34,475 bases of DNA from UBA1664 sp964531715 (lineage in GTDB: Bacteria; Pseudomonadota; Alphaproteobacteria; Micavibrionales; UBA1664). Numbering within the stretch: the first letter of the stretch is position 1; each line of letters starts with the position of its first letter. Of this stretch, positions 7,158 to 15,225 are shown piece after piece. Below the pieces are notes generated by a model, which saw only the letters and a program-made list of their open reading frames with translations, had not been told where the DNA came from and did no database searches. Made by a program: the position numbers and the translations under genes. Location: assembly GCA_964531715.1 (NCBI GenBank), contig CAZHEE010000012.1, positions 1-34,475 of the forward strand, given 5' to 3'.

Positions 7158-7697
7158 TTATTCAGCAGCTGGCATTACAACCGTGTCAATCACGTGGATC
7201 ACACCGTTTGAGGCTTTTACATCAGCCATAGTAACATTCGCACCATCGACCATTACACCATCTTCTGTTTTTGTAACTGTCAATGTATCGCCTTGGAGTG
7301 TCTCGACTTCTGTCGTACCCATGGCGATATCACCCGCCATAATTTTTGACGGTACAACATGGTATGTCAAAATAGATGTTAACTGCTCTTTATTCTCTGG
7401 TAACAAGAGTGTGTCCAATGTACCTTCGGGTAACTTTGCAAACGCATCATTTGTCGGCGCGAAGACAGTGAGGCTTTCCGCATCTTGAACTGTCTCAACC
7501 AAACCTGCTTCTGTTAAAGCCGTTGCCAATGTTGAAAAATCATCTTTCGATGTTGCAATTTCAACAATGTTTTTCTCTGCCTTCATTTCCTTATGGCTAT
7601 GTCCATAGTCTTTATCACCATGTGAGTGATCACCTGCAAAAGCAGGGGCAGAGGCAATCGCCATAACGGCGGCAGTCGCTAAAAGTAGTTTTTTCAT
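7158..7697 (-). CDS. Secreted fasciclin (FAS1) domain protein
   Basis: The 179-aa protein starts with a Sec signal peptide (MKKLLLATAAVMAIASAPAF, probable cleavage after AFA at 19-21). A His/Asp-rich mature N-terminus follows (GDHSHGDKDYGHSH, about 22-35), then one FAS1 domain (about 45-178). FAS1 motifs are clear: FSTLATALTEAGLVETV, LTVFAPTNDAFAKLP, LTYHVVPSKI and NGVIHVIDTVVMP. Single-domain FAS1 proteins of proteobacteria are periplasmic or extracellular and are often adhesion-related. The His-rich stretch could bind metal, which is inference. AAAGGA precedes the ATG at 7697 by 7-8 nt. It is transcribed divergently from mraY and has no functional link to it that I can see. Confidence 0.92.
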   Translation of the reverse strand: MKKLLLATAAVMAIASAPAFAGDHSHGDKDYGHSHKEMKAEKNIVEIATSKDDFSTLATALTEAGLVETVQDAESLTVFAPTNDAFAKLPEGTLDTLLLPENKEQLTSILTYHVVPSKIMAGDIAMGTTEVETLQGDTLTVTKTEDGVMVDGANVTMADVKASNGVIHVIDTVVMPAAE

Positions 7698-7877
7698 GAT
7701 TAAAATCCTTTAATTTAAGTTATTAATGCTTTCGCAAATATTGATTTAGTGTCTTTTAATCCAAAACAAAGGATTAATTTGAAATAATTTTTGTTTCAAA
7801 ATCATGTCTTTAATAAGGCTGGCACTATTAATACGACTGCTTTATATTTGACCTTTAAAACAATTAAATCAAATAAT

Positions 7878-8963
7878 ATGCTTTATCATCTTTTGGTTCC
7901 GCTCGCGGACGAATTTCAATTTTTTAACCTGTTTCGCTACCTGACATTTCGAACAGGCGGCGCAATAATAACAACCTTGCTGTTAAGCTTTATCATCGCG
8001 CCAAGCTTGATTAAATGGCTGAAAGCTAAGCAAGGTATGGGGCAGCCAATCCGTGCCGACGGTCCTGAAGGACATTTCGTCAAGGCAGGCACGCCGACCA
8101 TGGGCGGGTTGATGATTTTAGTGTCTGTCATGATTTCAACCTTGCTGTGGTCGGATTTAAGCAATGCTTTTGTCTGGTATGCACTCCTAGTCCTCGGCGG
8201 TTACGGCGCAATCGGCTTTGCGGATGATTACTTAAAATTGTCTAAGAAAAACAGTGACGGCCTATCAGGAAAACTTAAAATCCTGTGTCAGTTAATTATA
8301 GGTGCAATAGCAATCACAGGCATTATCTTAACCATGCCCGATGGCTATAACACATCTGTCGCCGTACCTTTCTTTAAAGATTTATTTATCGAGCTTGGAT
8401 GGTTCTTCATTCCTTTTGCCCTTGTGGTTTTGATTGGGTCAAGCAATGCGGTGAATTTGACAGATGGCCTAGACGGGTTGGCCATCGTTCCTGTGGCGAT
8501 TGCCGCTGCCTCGTTCGGATTAATTGCCTACCTGACCGGAAACGTGAATTTTTCCGAGTATCTTGGTATTCCTTACGTCGCAGGCGCGGGAGAGATGGCC
8601 ATTTTATGCGGTGCGCTCATTGGCGGCGCAATGGGTTTCCTATGGTTTAATGCGCCGCCGGCTGCCGTTTTTATGGGGGATACGGGTTCTCTCGCGCTTG
8701 GCGGTGTTCTCGGCACAATCGCGGTTGTGACGAAGCATGAAATTGTGCTTGCCATTATAGGTGGTTTGTTTGTGATGGAGGCTGTCTCCGTCATGATGCA
8801 GGTCGCATCATATAAACTCACGGGAAAGCGAATATTTCGCATGGCACCTATCCACCATCACTTTGAGAAAAAAGGCTGGTCCGAAAGCACAATTGTTGTC
8901 CGTTTCTGGATTATTGCCGTTATTCTTGCCCTCATCGGATTATCCACGCTCAAATTGAGGTAA
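7878..8963 (+). CDS. mraY: Phospho-N-acetylmuramoyl-pentapeptide-transferase MraY
   Basis: MraY transfers phospho-MurNAc-pentapeptide from UDP to undecaprenyl phosphate, making lipid I at the inner membrane. The 361-aa protein has about ten membrane helices and the family motifs: FADDYLKLSKKNSDGLSGK, SSNAVNLTDGLDGLAI, FMGDTGSLALGG and the cytoplasmic loop IHHHFEKKGWSES. I chose ATG 7878 because MLYHLLVPLADEF...FNLFRYLTFRTGGA is the conserved alphaproteobacterial N-terminus; the open frame extends back to 7791 but that extension is not family-like. No good Shine-Dalgarno is visible before 7878. murE and murF, the usual upstream neighbours, are absent; a fasciclin gene and IS remnant are there instead. 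Confidence 0.96.
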   Translation: MLYHLLVPLADEFQFFNLFRYLTFRTGGAIITTLLLSFIIAPSLIKWLKAKQGMGQPIRADGPEGHFVKAGTPTMGGLMILVSVMISTLLWSDLSNAFVWYALLVLGGYGAIGFADDYLKLSKKNSDGLSGKLKILCQLIIGAIAITGIILTMPDGYNTSVAVPFFKDLFIELGWFFIPFALVVLIGSSNAVNLTDGLDGLAIVPVAIAAASFGLIAYLTGNVNFSEYLGIPYVAGAGEMAILCGALIGGAMGFLWFNAPPAAVFMGDTGSLALGGVLGTIAVVTKHEIVLAIIGGLFVMEAVSVMMQVASYKLTGKRIFRMAPIHHHFEKKGWSESTIVVRFWIIAVILALIGLSTLKLR

Positions 8964-8973
8964 TAAGATTAAG

Positions 8974-8992
8974 TAGGATTAAATCCTATTTT
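8974..8992. promoter_or_regulatory. Palindrome between mraY and parD (operator or weak terminator)
   Basis: TAGGAT (8974-8979) and ATCCTA (8983-8988) form a palindrome with a 3-nt centre, followed by TTTT. It could be a weak terminator for mraY. It lies about 40 bp before the parD start, next to a possible -10 TATGAT (8993-8998), so it could equally be the operator bound by the ParD antitoxin for autorepression. The sequence cannot decide between these. Confidence 0.4.
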
Positions 8993-9027
8993 ATGATATT
9001 CTTTATATATTAAAGGAGATTTATGTC

Positions 9028-9297
9028 ATGAGAACAACACAACAATATAGCATTACACTTCCCATCGAAATGGCAGCCATGATTGAGCGCAAAATCGAGG
9101 AAGGCTATTACGCATCCATGAGTGAAGCGGTCAGGGACGGTATACGGACATTGATGGATCGTGATCAAGTTATTGACCAATGGTTACGCAATCAAATCGC
9201 TCCCAATATTCAAGCTCGTAAAAATGAGAATGCAAAAACATTCACTGTTGAAGAGGTTCACCATATGCTTGACCAAGACAATCATGAAAAAGTTTAA
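9028..9297 (+). CDS. parD: ParD-type (ribbon-helix-helix) antitoxin
   Basis: This 89-aa protein has an N-terminal ribbon-helix-helix DNA-binding domain: QYSITLPIEMAAMIERKIEEG, then YASMSEAVRDGIRTLMDRD. A charged, probably disordered C-terminal half (about 55-89) would wrap around the toxin. This is the CopG/ParD family layout and normal length. AAAGGAGA lies 8 nt before ATG 9028. The gene overlaps parE by 14 bp, the usual antitoxin-first arrangement. By family knowledge it neutralises ParE and represses its own promoter. It is inserted between mraY and murD in the dcw cluster. Confidence 0.9.
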   Translation: MRTTQQYSITLPIEMAAMIERKIEEGYYASMSEAVRDGIRTLMDRDQVIDQWLRNQIAPNIQARKNENAKTFTVEEVHHMLDQDNHEKV

Positions 9298-9595
9298 TAT
9301 TCGGTTTTCACCTTATTCGGTTGAGAACCTTCGTGACATTGAACACTTTATAGCATCGAGTAGCGGCTACCGTGCAAGAGCCAAAAATTACAGAAATAGC
9401 GTTATTGAATTTTGCCAATCTTTAGAGTTTTTTCCTTATAGAGGGCAATCTTGCGACGATATCACAGACGGATTGAGAATTACGGTTTTTCAAGCCAGAA
9501 TAACCGTTGCCTATACGATCGAAGATAATGATGTTATTATCGAAGGCATATATTACAGTGGACAAGACTGGCATTCTGATTTTAATCTGGACTGA
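9284..9595 (+). CDS. parE: ParE-type toxin of the RelE/ParE superfamily
   Basis: The 103-aa protein starts MKKFNIRFSPYSVENLRDI and continues through EFCQSLEFFPYRGQSCDDI, LRITVFQARITVAYTIED and VIIEGIYYSGQDW, the usual secondary-structure order of RelE/ParE-fold toxins. ParE members inhibit DNA gyrase, while related RelE members cut mRNA; sequence alone favours ParE because of the ParD partner. The frame is open from 9161, but the family start is ATG 9284, inside the end of parD. Its TGA (9593-9595) shares a base with the murD ATG (9595), so murD is directly downstream and probably translationally coupled. The gene looks intact. Confidence 0.88.
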   Translation: MKKFNIRFSPYSVENLRDIEHFIASSSGYRARAKNYRNSVIEFCQSLEFFPYRGQSCDDITDGLRITVFQARITVAYTIEDNDVIIEGIYYSGQDWHSDFNLD

Positions 9596-10875
9596 TGATA
9601 TCTCATACTTTTGCAAAAGATAAATTTTTTTATGTGGTCGGGCTTGGTCTGTCTAATCGCGCCGCTATAAAAGCCTTACAAAAATCTGAAGCACATATAC
9701 TCATATGGGATGATAATCCCGATAATTTTAAGGGCTTTGATGAGAGTTTAATCACGCCGCCCGATGCGGCAGATTGGGGCAAAATTGATTATGCCGTCAT
9801 ATCGCCCGGTATTTCACCCGCCAATCAGGCAGTGATTGATGCCGAGGCGCATAAATGCCCCGTTATATGTGATGTCGAACTTTACATGTTGGCAGAGCAC
9901 AAAGGCATGGTAATCGGCGTGACAGGTACAAACGGTAAATCAACCGTGACCGCCCTTATCACGCATATTTTATCGCAAAACCATATCGCTCAAATGGGCG
10001 GGAATATTGGCAAGCCCGTTTTAAGCCTTAAGAAGAATTGTGATTTTACTGTTTTGGAATTGTCATCATATCAACTCGACCGCACACCTGGCCTTCATCT
10101 TGATATTGCAATTCTGCTGAATATCACGCCGGATCATTTGGCTTGGCATGGGACGATTGACAATTACTGCGCGGCAAAGGCAAAAATTTTCAACAAAGCC
10201 GAGCATAAGATCATCGCGACAGATGACGAGTATTGCAAAGCCATCGCCGATAATCAAGCAGATGCTCAACGTTTTAGTATTCATGATGAACACCTGCCCT
10301 TTAACCCATCCGATTTCCCGAAAATGAAAGGCTCTCACGCCCTGCAAAATATGCTTGCCGCCTATCATGCTTGTCAAAAGGCAGGGCTTAAGCATGACGA
10401 CATTATTGAGGGCATGAAAAGCTTTGAAGGTTTGGCGCATCGGCAACATCTTGTGAAAGTTCTTAACGGAATCGCCTATATCAATGATAGCAAGGCAACA
10501 AATGCCGAGGCTACGCGTGCCGCACTCACCTCTTATCGCAACATTATATGGCTGGCCGGTGGGCAATCAAAAGATGGCGGTCTGAAAGGGCTTGAGCAGG
10601 ATTTGGACAATGTGCAACGCGCCTATTTATTCGGAGAATCGGCACAAGATTACAGCAATTTCCTCAAACCCTGCGGTGTTGAAAACACCATTTTTGCTAC
10701 GTTGGATGAGGCCTTTACCGCCGCGCATGAGCACGCCCAGACGATGAAGGGCGAACCTGGGGGAACACCCACTATTCTCCTCTCCCCCGCCAGTGCCTCG
10801 TTTGACCAATATCAGAATTTTGAACAGCGCGGCGACCATTTTGTAACCCTTGTTATGGAGTTGGATGATGAGTGA
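9595..10875 (+). CDS. murD: UDP-N-acetylmuramoyl-L-alanine--D-glutamate ligase MurD
   Basis: MurD adds D-glutamate to UDP-MurNAc-L-alanine in the cytoplasm. The 426-aa protein has the N-terminal nucleotide-binding fold (VVGLGLSNRAAIKAL), the ATP P-loop GVTGTNGKSTVTA (108-120, K115), LELSSYQLD, LNITPDHLAWHG, the HRQHLV and INDSKATN motifs of the Mur ligases, and a C-terminal domain with LSPASASFDQYQNFEQRGDHF. It starts on the ATG that overlaps the parE stop codon and ends overlapping ftsW by 8 bp. There is no purine-rich ribosome-binding site immediately upstream, so re-initiation by ribosomes finishing parE is the likely mode. Confidence 0.96.
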   Translation: MISHTFAKDKFFYVVGLGLSNRAAIKALQKSEAHILIWDDNPDNFKGFDESLITPPDAADWGKIDYAVISPGISPANQAVIDAEAHKCPVICDVELYMLAEHKGMVIGVTGTNGKSTVTALITHILSQNHIAQMGGNIGKPVLSLKKNCDFTVLELSSYQLDRTPGLHLDIAILLNITPDHLAWHGTIDNYCAAKAKIFNKAEHKIIATDDEYCKAIADNQADAQRFSIHDEHLPFNPSDFPKMKGSHALQNMLAAYHACQKAGLKHDDIIEGMKSFEGLAHRQHLVKVLNGIAYINDSKATNAEATRAALTSYRNIIWLAGGQSKDGGLKGLEQDLDNVQRAYLFGESAQDYSNFLKPCGVENTIFATLDEAFTAAHEHAQTMKGEPGGTPTILLSPASASFDQYQNFEQRGDHFVTLVMELDDE

Positions 10876-12025
10876 AGTTGCTCAATCACCATACGCGCAA
10901 ATGATAAAACGCTGGTGGTTATCCCTTGATCGCGTGAGTTTTGCTTTGCTTATTGCGCTGGCATTATTCGGTGTAATGACAGTCGGAACGGCAAGCCCCT
11001 CAGTCGCCATACGTATTGATAAGGAAAGCAATTTCTTTCTTATCCGTCATGCCTTCTATCTTGTGCCGGCCATTATTTGCATGGTTGGGGTATCATTCCT
11101 ATCACTTAAGCACATCCGCTATTTTGCAACTATCTTATTAATTATGGCTATGACAGGAGTGGTATGGAGCCTGATCGCAGGGGCGGAAATTAAAGGCGCA
11201 ACGCGATGGATAAGGGTTTTCGGTTTCTCCATCCAGCCAAGTGAATTCCTTAAACCCGCTTTTATCATCCTTTCGGCTTGGTTTTTAAGCAGGCAAAAGC
11301 TTCAGGCGAATTTCCCGGGCATTATGATTGCCTTTACGCTCTATTGTCTCACGACAATCCTGTTTCTGCTCCAACCTGATTTTGGGATGTTTTTCCTCAT
11401 CTCTTGCGTTTTTGCTATACAGATTTTTTTAAGCGGTTGCCCGTTAAGGCTTATTGCCGTTATCGGATTAATCGGGGTTTCAGGCGTTGGTATGGCTTAC
11501 CTCTCCCTTGACCATGTGCAATCGCGGATTGACCGTTTCCTGTTTCCGGAGGGCGCGGATACTTATCAGGTTGACCGTTCCAAACAAGCCTTCATGAATG
11601 GCGGTCTGATTGGTACAGGTTTAGGTCAAGGCGAGATCAAAACCAGCGTGCCTGACGTTCATTCCGATTTTATTTTTACCGCTATCGGCGAGGAATGGGG
11701 TTTTATAATCAGTGCAATGATTATCGGGATTTTCGGTACACTTTTTTATCGCTTTTTCACTAACTTCGCGCGCAGCGACTCACTTTTCCTCATGCTTGGG
11801 GGTGGTGGCTTGACATTTATGCTTGCCGTGCAATGCTTTATCCATATGGGATCGACATTGCAGCTCATCCCTGCAAAAGGTATGACATTGCCGCTGATCA
11901 GCTATGGCGGGTCATCTTTAGTGGCTATAGGCATCACGCTTGGCCTTATTCTCGCCTTGTCAAGAAGCGTTAATCAGGATGCGCGGCGCGGCGGGTGGCG
12001 GCACTTAACACGGAAAGAACTATAA
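10868..12025 (+). CDS. ftsW: Peptidoglycan polymerase / division protein FtsW
   Basis: FtsW is the SEDS-family glycosyltransferase that polymerises septal lipid II together with its cognate class B PBP. The 385-aa protein has about ten membrane helices, the GATRWIRVFGFSIQPSEFLK motif, LQPDFGMFF, the large loop with GLIGTGLGQGEIKTSVPDVH and DFIFTAIGEEWGF, and the C-terminal LPLISYGGSSL. ATG 10868 was chosen over the adjacent ATG 10865 because GGAG at 10857-10860 is then 7 nt away. It overlaps the end of murD, and murG starts 2 nt after its stop, so these genes form one translationally tight operon. Confidence 0.96.
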   Translation: MSEVAQSPYAQMIKRWWLSLDRVSFALLIALALFGVMTVGTASPSVAIRIDKESNFFLIRHAFYLVPAIICMVGVSFLSLKHIRYFATILLIMAMTGVVWSLIAGAEIKGATRWIRVFGFSIQPSEFLKPAFIILSAWFLSRQKLQANFPGIMIAFTLYCLTTILFLLQPDFGMFFLISCVFAIQIFLSGCPLRLIAVIGLIGVSGVGMAYLSLDHVQSRIDRFLFPEGADTYQVDRSKQAFMNGGLIGTGLGQGEIKTSVPDVHSDFIFTAIGEEWGFIISAMIIGIFGTLFYRFFTNFARSDSLFLMLGGGGLTFMLAVQCFIHMGSTLQLIPAKGMTLPLISYGGSSLVAIGITLGLILALSRSVNQDARRGGWRHLTRKEL

Positions 12026-12027
12026 AT

Positions 12028-13176
12028 ATGGCACGAAAAACAGTGATGATATGCGCAGGCGGAACGGGCGGACATATGTTCCCCGCCCTATCTTTGGCAA
12101 AGGATTTGGTTGAACGCGACTATGAGGTTATCCTCCTTACTGATTTGCGCGCGGTCAAATATGTTCGTGACGATCATAATGGCATTACGGTTTGCGTAAT
12201 TGACAGCTCCCCTCTCGGCGGCGGTTTGATTGATAAGGCCAAGGGCGCGTACAAACTGCTCCGCGGATATTTGAAATCCATGCGCTTGCTTTCAACCTAT
12301 AAGCCGGGTCTGGTCATTGGCTTTGGTGGCTACCCCAGCCTACCGCCTATGGTTGCCGCGCAACGTCAAAATATTCTGACTGTAATTCATGAACAAAATG
12401 CCGTGCTTGGCAAGGTGAACGCTTATCTCGCACCTAAAGCCGACAGAATTGCCCTGAGCCTGCCCGATTTTTCCTCATTAGAAGAGGCGGATTCGGTCCG
12501 CGCGGTTGTGACCGGCAATCCTGTGCGAAGCGAAATTGCGGAGCTTTATTCCCATTCCTATAATGCCCCTGATGAGGGCGAGCCATTTCATCTCACCATT
12601 CTTGGCGGCTCTCTCGGGGCGAAAGTCATGGCGGAGAATGTACCGCAGGCTCTGACTTTATTGCCTGAAGATTTACGGGTGCGCCTGAATGTCACGCAAC
12701 AATGTCATGATGATGATTGCGACCGCGTAAAAGAGATTTATGTTCAGGCAGGGATTACCGTAAGCTTACTCCCCTTCTTTGATGATATGCCTGCCATTCT
12801 CAAACAATCCGATTTGATTATCAGCCGCTCTGGAGCAGGGGCGGTTGCGGAAATTGCGATTGCGGGCGTACCGGCCATCTATATCCCCTATCCGCATCAC
12901 GCGGATCAGCAGCAAAAGATTAATGCGCAATCCGTAGCGAAGAAAGGCGGCGCATGGGTTATAGATGAGGGCGACCTGACCGCAGAGAAATTATCCAAAA
13001 AAATTGAAGAACTCATGCGTTCGCCAGAGACATTATTCAATGCGGCAGAAGCCACACGCGAATGTGCTAAGCCTGAAGCCACAAGGAAACTTGGTAATCT
13101 CATTGTCGCGCTCATGAAAGGCTGGGACAAACAGGCAAACAAGCATTATGATTATACCCAAGGCCATCGGGGGTAG
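12028..13176 (+). CDS. murG: UDP-N-acetylglucosamine--MurNAc-pentapeptide transferase MurG
   Basis: MurG adds GlcNAc to lipid I, making lipid II on the cytoplasmic face of the membrane. The 382-aa GT-B enzyme has the N-terminal glycine-rich loop CAGGTGGHMFPALSLA (9-24), GFGGYPSLPPMVAA, HEQNAVLGKVN, the second glycine loop LGGSLGAKVM, ISRSGAGAVAEIAIAGVPAIYIPYPHHADQQQ with the UDP-GlcNAc-binding residues, and a helical C-terminus. ATG 12028 begins the conserved MARKTVMICAGG; GGAAAG lies upstream within the end of ftsW. Everything expected of the family is present. Confidence 0.96.
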   Translation: MARKTVMICAGGTGGHMFPALSLAKDLVERDYEVILLTDLRAVKYVRDDHNGITVCVIDSSPLGGGLIDKAKGAYKLLRGYLKSMRLLSTYKPGLVIGFGGYPSLPPMVAAQRQNILTVIHEQNAVLGKVNAYLAPKADRIALSLPDFSSLEEADSVRAVVTGNPVRSEIAELYSHSYNAPDEGEPFHLTILGGSLGAKVMAENVPQALTLLPEDLRVRLNVTQQCHDDDCDRVKEIYVQAGITVSLLPFFDDMPAILKQSDLIISRSGAGAVAEIAIAGVPAIYIPYPHHADQQQKINAQSVAKKGGAWVIDEGDLTAEKLSKKIEELMRSPETLFNAAEATRECAKPEATRKLGNLIVALMKGWDKQANKHYDYTQGHRG

Positions 13177-13207
13177 GAGATGATATGGTTGTTTCTAAAT
13201 AGAAAGT

Positions 13208-13326
13208 GTCATTGCGAGGGAGCCCCCCGCCTTCGCAGCGGGCAGGCTTTGCGACCGCGGCAATCCATAGAATATTAAAGACTGTATGGATTGCTTCGTC
13301 AGACTATGCCTTCCTCGCGATGACGA
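13208..13326. repeat. Palindromic MITE-like repeat element between murG and murC
   Basis: The element is about 119 bp with outer inverted arms GTCATTGCGAGG (13208-13219) and CCTCGCGATGAC (13313-13324) and inner arms GCAATCCATA (13260-13269) and TATGGATTGC (13285-13294). RNA from it would fold into one long hairpin. It matches the GTCATTGCGAGG...GCAATCCAT type of dispersed palindromic repeat that I know from other alphaproteobacteria and environmental genomes. It carries no gene; an open frame crossing it from 13206 is accidental. Its presence in the murG-murC gap suggests that the operon was opened by a mobile non-coding element. Confidence 0.85.
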
Positions 13327-13394
13327 ACTTTTTGCGGCTTTATTTTGTCTTTAAACCGCTTGCTTTCTGCGAACCGTTTCGGCTAAATTTATCC

Positions 13395-13631
13395 ATGCAT
13401 CATATTTTAAAAATAGAGAAAATTGGATCTTCTCACGGCATCATATTATCCGCAGATATATTGTCTTTTTTAGACGTTGGAGCAGGTGATAGCTTGTTCT
13501 TTGTCAAAAATAATAATAGTAAAAACTTTACTTTAGTGCCATCAAAACAAGAAAACTCCGAGCAAATGAATATCGCGCTAGAATGCATGGAAAGATATAG
13601 CGAAACTCTATCTGAACTCGCAAGAATATAA
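13395..13631 (+). CDS. AbrB/MazE-type antitoxin-like protein, no partner toxin
   Basis: This 78-aa protein starts MHHILKIEKIGSSHGIILS. With ADILSFLDVGAGDSLFFV it forms a swapped-hairpin AbrB/SpoVT DNA-binding domain (about 1-45). A helical tail follows, NIALECMERYSETLSELARI, like the C-terminus of Doc-partner antitoxins (pattern MexAxxxMxxYxxxLxxLA). No toxin gene follows: murC starts 5 bp after its stop. It may be a solitary regulator or the relic of a toxin-antitoxin pair. The start is by family fit; no Shine-Dalgarno is seen. The open frame continues upstream to 13206 through the palindromic repeat, which is not coding. Confidence 0.75.
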   Translation: MHHILKIEKIGSSHGIILSADILSFLDVGAGDSLFFVKNNNSKNFTLVPSKQENSEQMNIALECMERYSETLSELARI

Positions 13632-13636
13632 AAACC

Positions 13637-15061
13637 ATGCGCCTGAACCCTGACCATATCGGTATTATACATTTCATCGGCATTGGCGGTATCGGGATGA
13701 GCGGTATTGCCGAAATCCTGATTGATATGGGCTATCACATACAAGGCTCTGACCTTGCGGATGGGCAAAATGTAAAGCGCCTGCGGGATAAGGGCATTAC
13801 CATCCATATCGGACACGCATCCGAAAATCTGGGTGAAGCATCCGCCGTGATTATTTCCTCGGCGGTGAAAGATGATAACCCCGAGCTTATTGCCGCGCGC
13901 GAAATCAGGCTCCCCGTTATTCGTCGTGCGGAAATGCTCGCTGAAATTATGCGCCTCCGCCTCGGTATCGCGATTGCAGGAACGCATGGCAAGACCACAA
14001 CAACCTCCCTGGTCGGAGCGATGATGGAGGCAGGCGGCTTTGACCCCACTGTCGTTAATGGCGGTATCGTGAATGCTTACGGTACAAATGTCCGCATGGG
14101 CAGCGGTGACTGGATTGTTGTCGAGGCCGATGAAAGTGACGGTACATTCACGCGCCTGCCTGCCACCGCGGCGATCATTACCAATATTGACCCTGAACAT
14201 CTCGACCATTACGGGTCATTCGATAATGCGAAAGCGGCGTTTCGTAACTTCGTTAATAACTTGCCTTTTTATGGCTTTGCCGCGCTTTGCATCGACCATC
14301 ACGAGGTCCAAAACCTCATCCCTCAATTTCAGGATCGGCGGATTATCACCTACGGACTGTCCTCTCAGGCCGATATGCAGATTATAAATATGGCGGCAGA
14401 CGGCGTTCAAACACGCTTTGACATTCGGCTTAAAGGCTGGCTGGAAGACAGCGAGGAAGACCGCGTTATTCAGGGCTTTACCCTGCCTATGTTGGGGCAG
14501 CATAATGTCCTGAATGCAACGGCGGCCATTATTGTCGGGCATGAAATGGGAATGGATGATGATAGCCTGAAACAAGGTTTGCTGAATTTTCAAGGCGTCA
14601 AACGCCGTTTCACAAAAACAGGGGAAGTAAAAGGCATAACCATTATTGATGATTACGCCCACCACCCTGTTGAGATTGAGGCTGTGCTTGCCGCCGCGCG
14701 CATGGGTGTTGCAAATACAACCGGGAAAATCCACGCCATCATGCAACCGCACCGCTACACAAGGCTTGAAAGCCTGTTTGAGGAGTTCTCAACCTGCTTC
14801 AATGATGCGGATAGTGTTTATATCGCGGATGTCTATGCGGCAGGGGAACAACCGATAGACGATATTAACGGGCAGAGCCTTGCCGCATCCATCAAAAGCC
14901 ACGGTCACAGAGACGTGCATTACCTTGCCGAGCCTGCAACACTTGCCAAAACGTTTTCACATCAAGCCAAAGTGGGTGATATGATTATCTTTATGGGCGC
15001 GGGCAATATCACACAATGGGCCTATGCCTTGCCTGATGACTTACGACAATTTTTGAAATAG
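13637..15061 (+). CDS. murC: UDP-N-acetylmuramate--L-alanine ligase MurC
   Basis: MurC adds the first amino acid, L-alanine, to UDP-MurNAc. The 474-aa sequence has the N-terminal HFIGIGGIGMSGIAEIL loop, the ATP P-loop AGTHGKTTTTS (114-124, K119), the conserved VEADESDGTF, ITNIDPEHLDHYG, the Mur-ligase GVKRRF and IIDDYAHHPVEIEAVL motifs, and a C-terminal domain with MQPHRYTRLESLFEEF. It follows the AbrB-type gene by 5 bp, which implies co-transcription with it and, through the repeat, possibly with murG. Length and motif set are normal. Confidence 0.97.
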   Translation: MRLNPDHIGIIHFIGIGGIGMSGIAEILIDMGYHIQGSDLADGQNVKRLRDKGITIHIGHASENLGEASAVIISSAVKDDNPELIAAREIRLPVIRRAEMLAEIMRLRLGIAIAGTHGKTTTTSLVGAMMEAGGFDPTVVNGGIVNAYGTNVRMGSGDWIVVEADESDGTFTRLPATAAIITNIDPEHLDHYGSFDNAKAAFRNFVNNLPFYGFAALCIDHHEVQNLIPQFQDRRIITYGLSSQADMQIINMAADGVQTRFDIRLKGWLEDSEEDRVIQGFTLPMLGQHNVLNATAAIIVGHEMGMDDDSLKQGLLNFQGVKRRFTKTGEVKGITIIDDYAHHPVEIEAVLAAARMGVANTTGKIHAIMQPHRYTRLESLFEEFSTCFNDADSVYIADVYAAGEQPIDDINGQSLAASIKSHGHRDVHYLAEPATLAKTFSHQAKVGDMIIFMGAGNITQWAYALPDDLRQFLK

Positions 15062-15065
15062 CCAT

Positions 15066-15133
15066 CTTGGTCAAGTTGACCAAGTCTACTAGGCTCTAAA
15101 TCCCTCAATACTTGGATTTGACCAACTTGGTCA
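15066..15133. repeat. Two related 15-19-bp palindromes between murC and murB
   Basis: CTTGGTCAA-g-TTGACCAAG (15066-15084) begins 4 bp after the murC stop. TGACCAA-c-TTGGTCA (15119-15133) follows 34 bp later. Each is a near-perfect palindrome around one central base, and the two share the half-site TTGGTCA/TGACCAA, so they can also pair with each other. They could be paired operator sites for a dimeric regulator, or a hairpin at the murC 3' end. No T-run follows, so a simple rho-independent terminator is unlikely. Confidence 0.6.
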
Positions 15134-15225
15134 GGATATTAACGATTAAAAAAATAGAATATTTCCGAAATAATATTAGGAATATAGTCCTTATTAATAA
15201 TTTTGTCAATGAAATTTTTGATTCC

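Noticed and set aside
7021..7488. Plus-strand open frame of 155 codons
   Set aside because: It is antisense to the fasciclin gene, includes the terminator hairpin, and its product has no family-like pattern.
7791..7877. N-terminal extension of mraY by 29 codons
   Set aside because: It is in frame and open, but the family N-terminus starts at ATG 7878 and the extension shows no conserved character.
9161..9283. N-terminal extension of ParE
   Set aside because: It overlaps most of the second half of parD in another frame; the toxin family starts at 9284.
10066..10566. Minus-strand open frame of 166 codons
   Set aside because: It is a shadow of murD.
13206..13394. N-terminal extension of the AbrB-type protein
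   Set aside because: It reads through the palindromic repeat; the AbrB domain begins at 13395.
13433..14209. Minus-strand open frame of 258 codons
   Set aside because: It is a shadow of the AbrB-type gene and murC; the plus strand carries all family motifs.
14216..14752. Minus-strand open frame of 178 codons
   Set aside because: It is antisense to the middle of murC and has no recognisable protein character.
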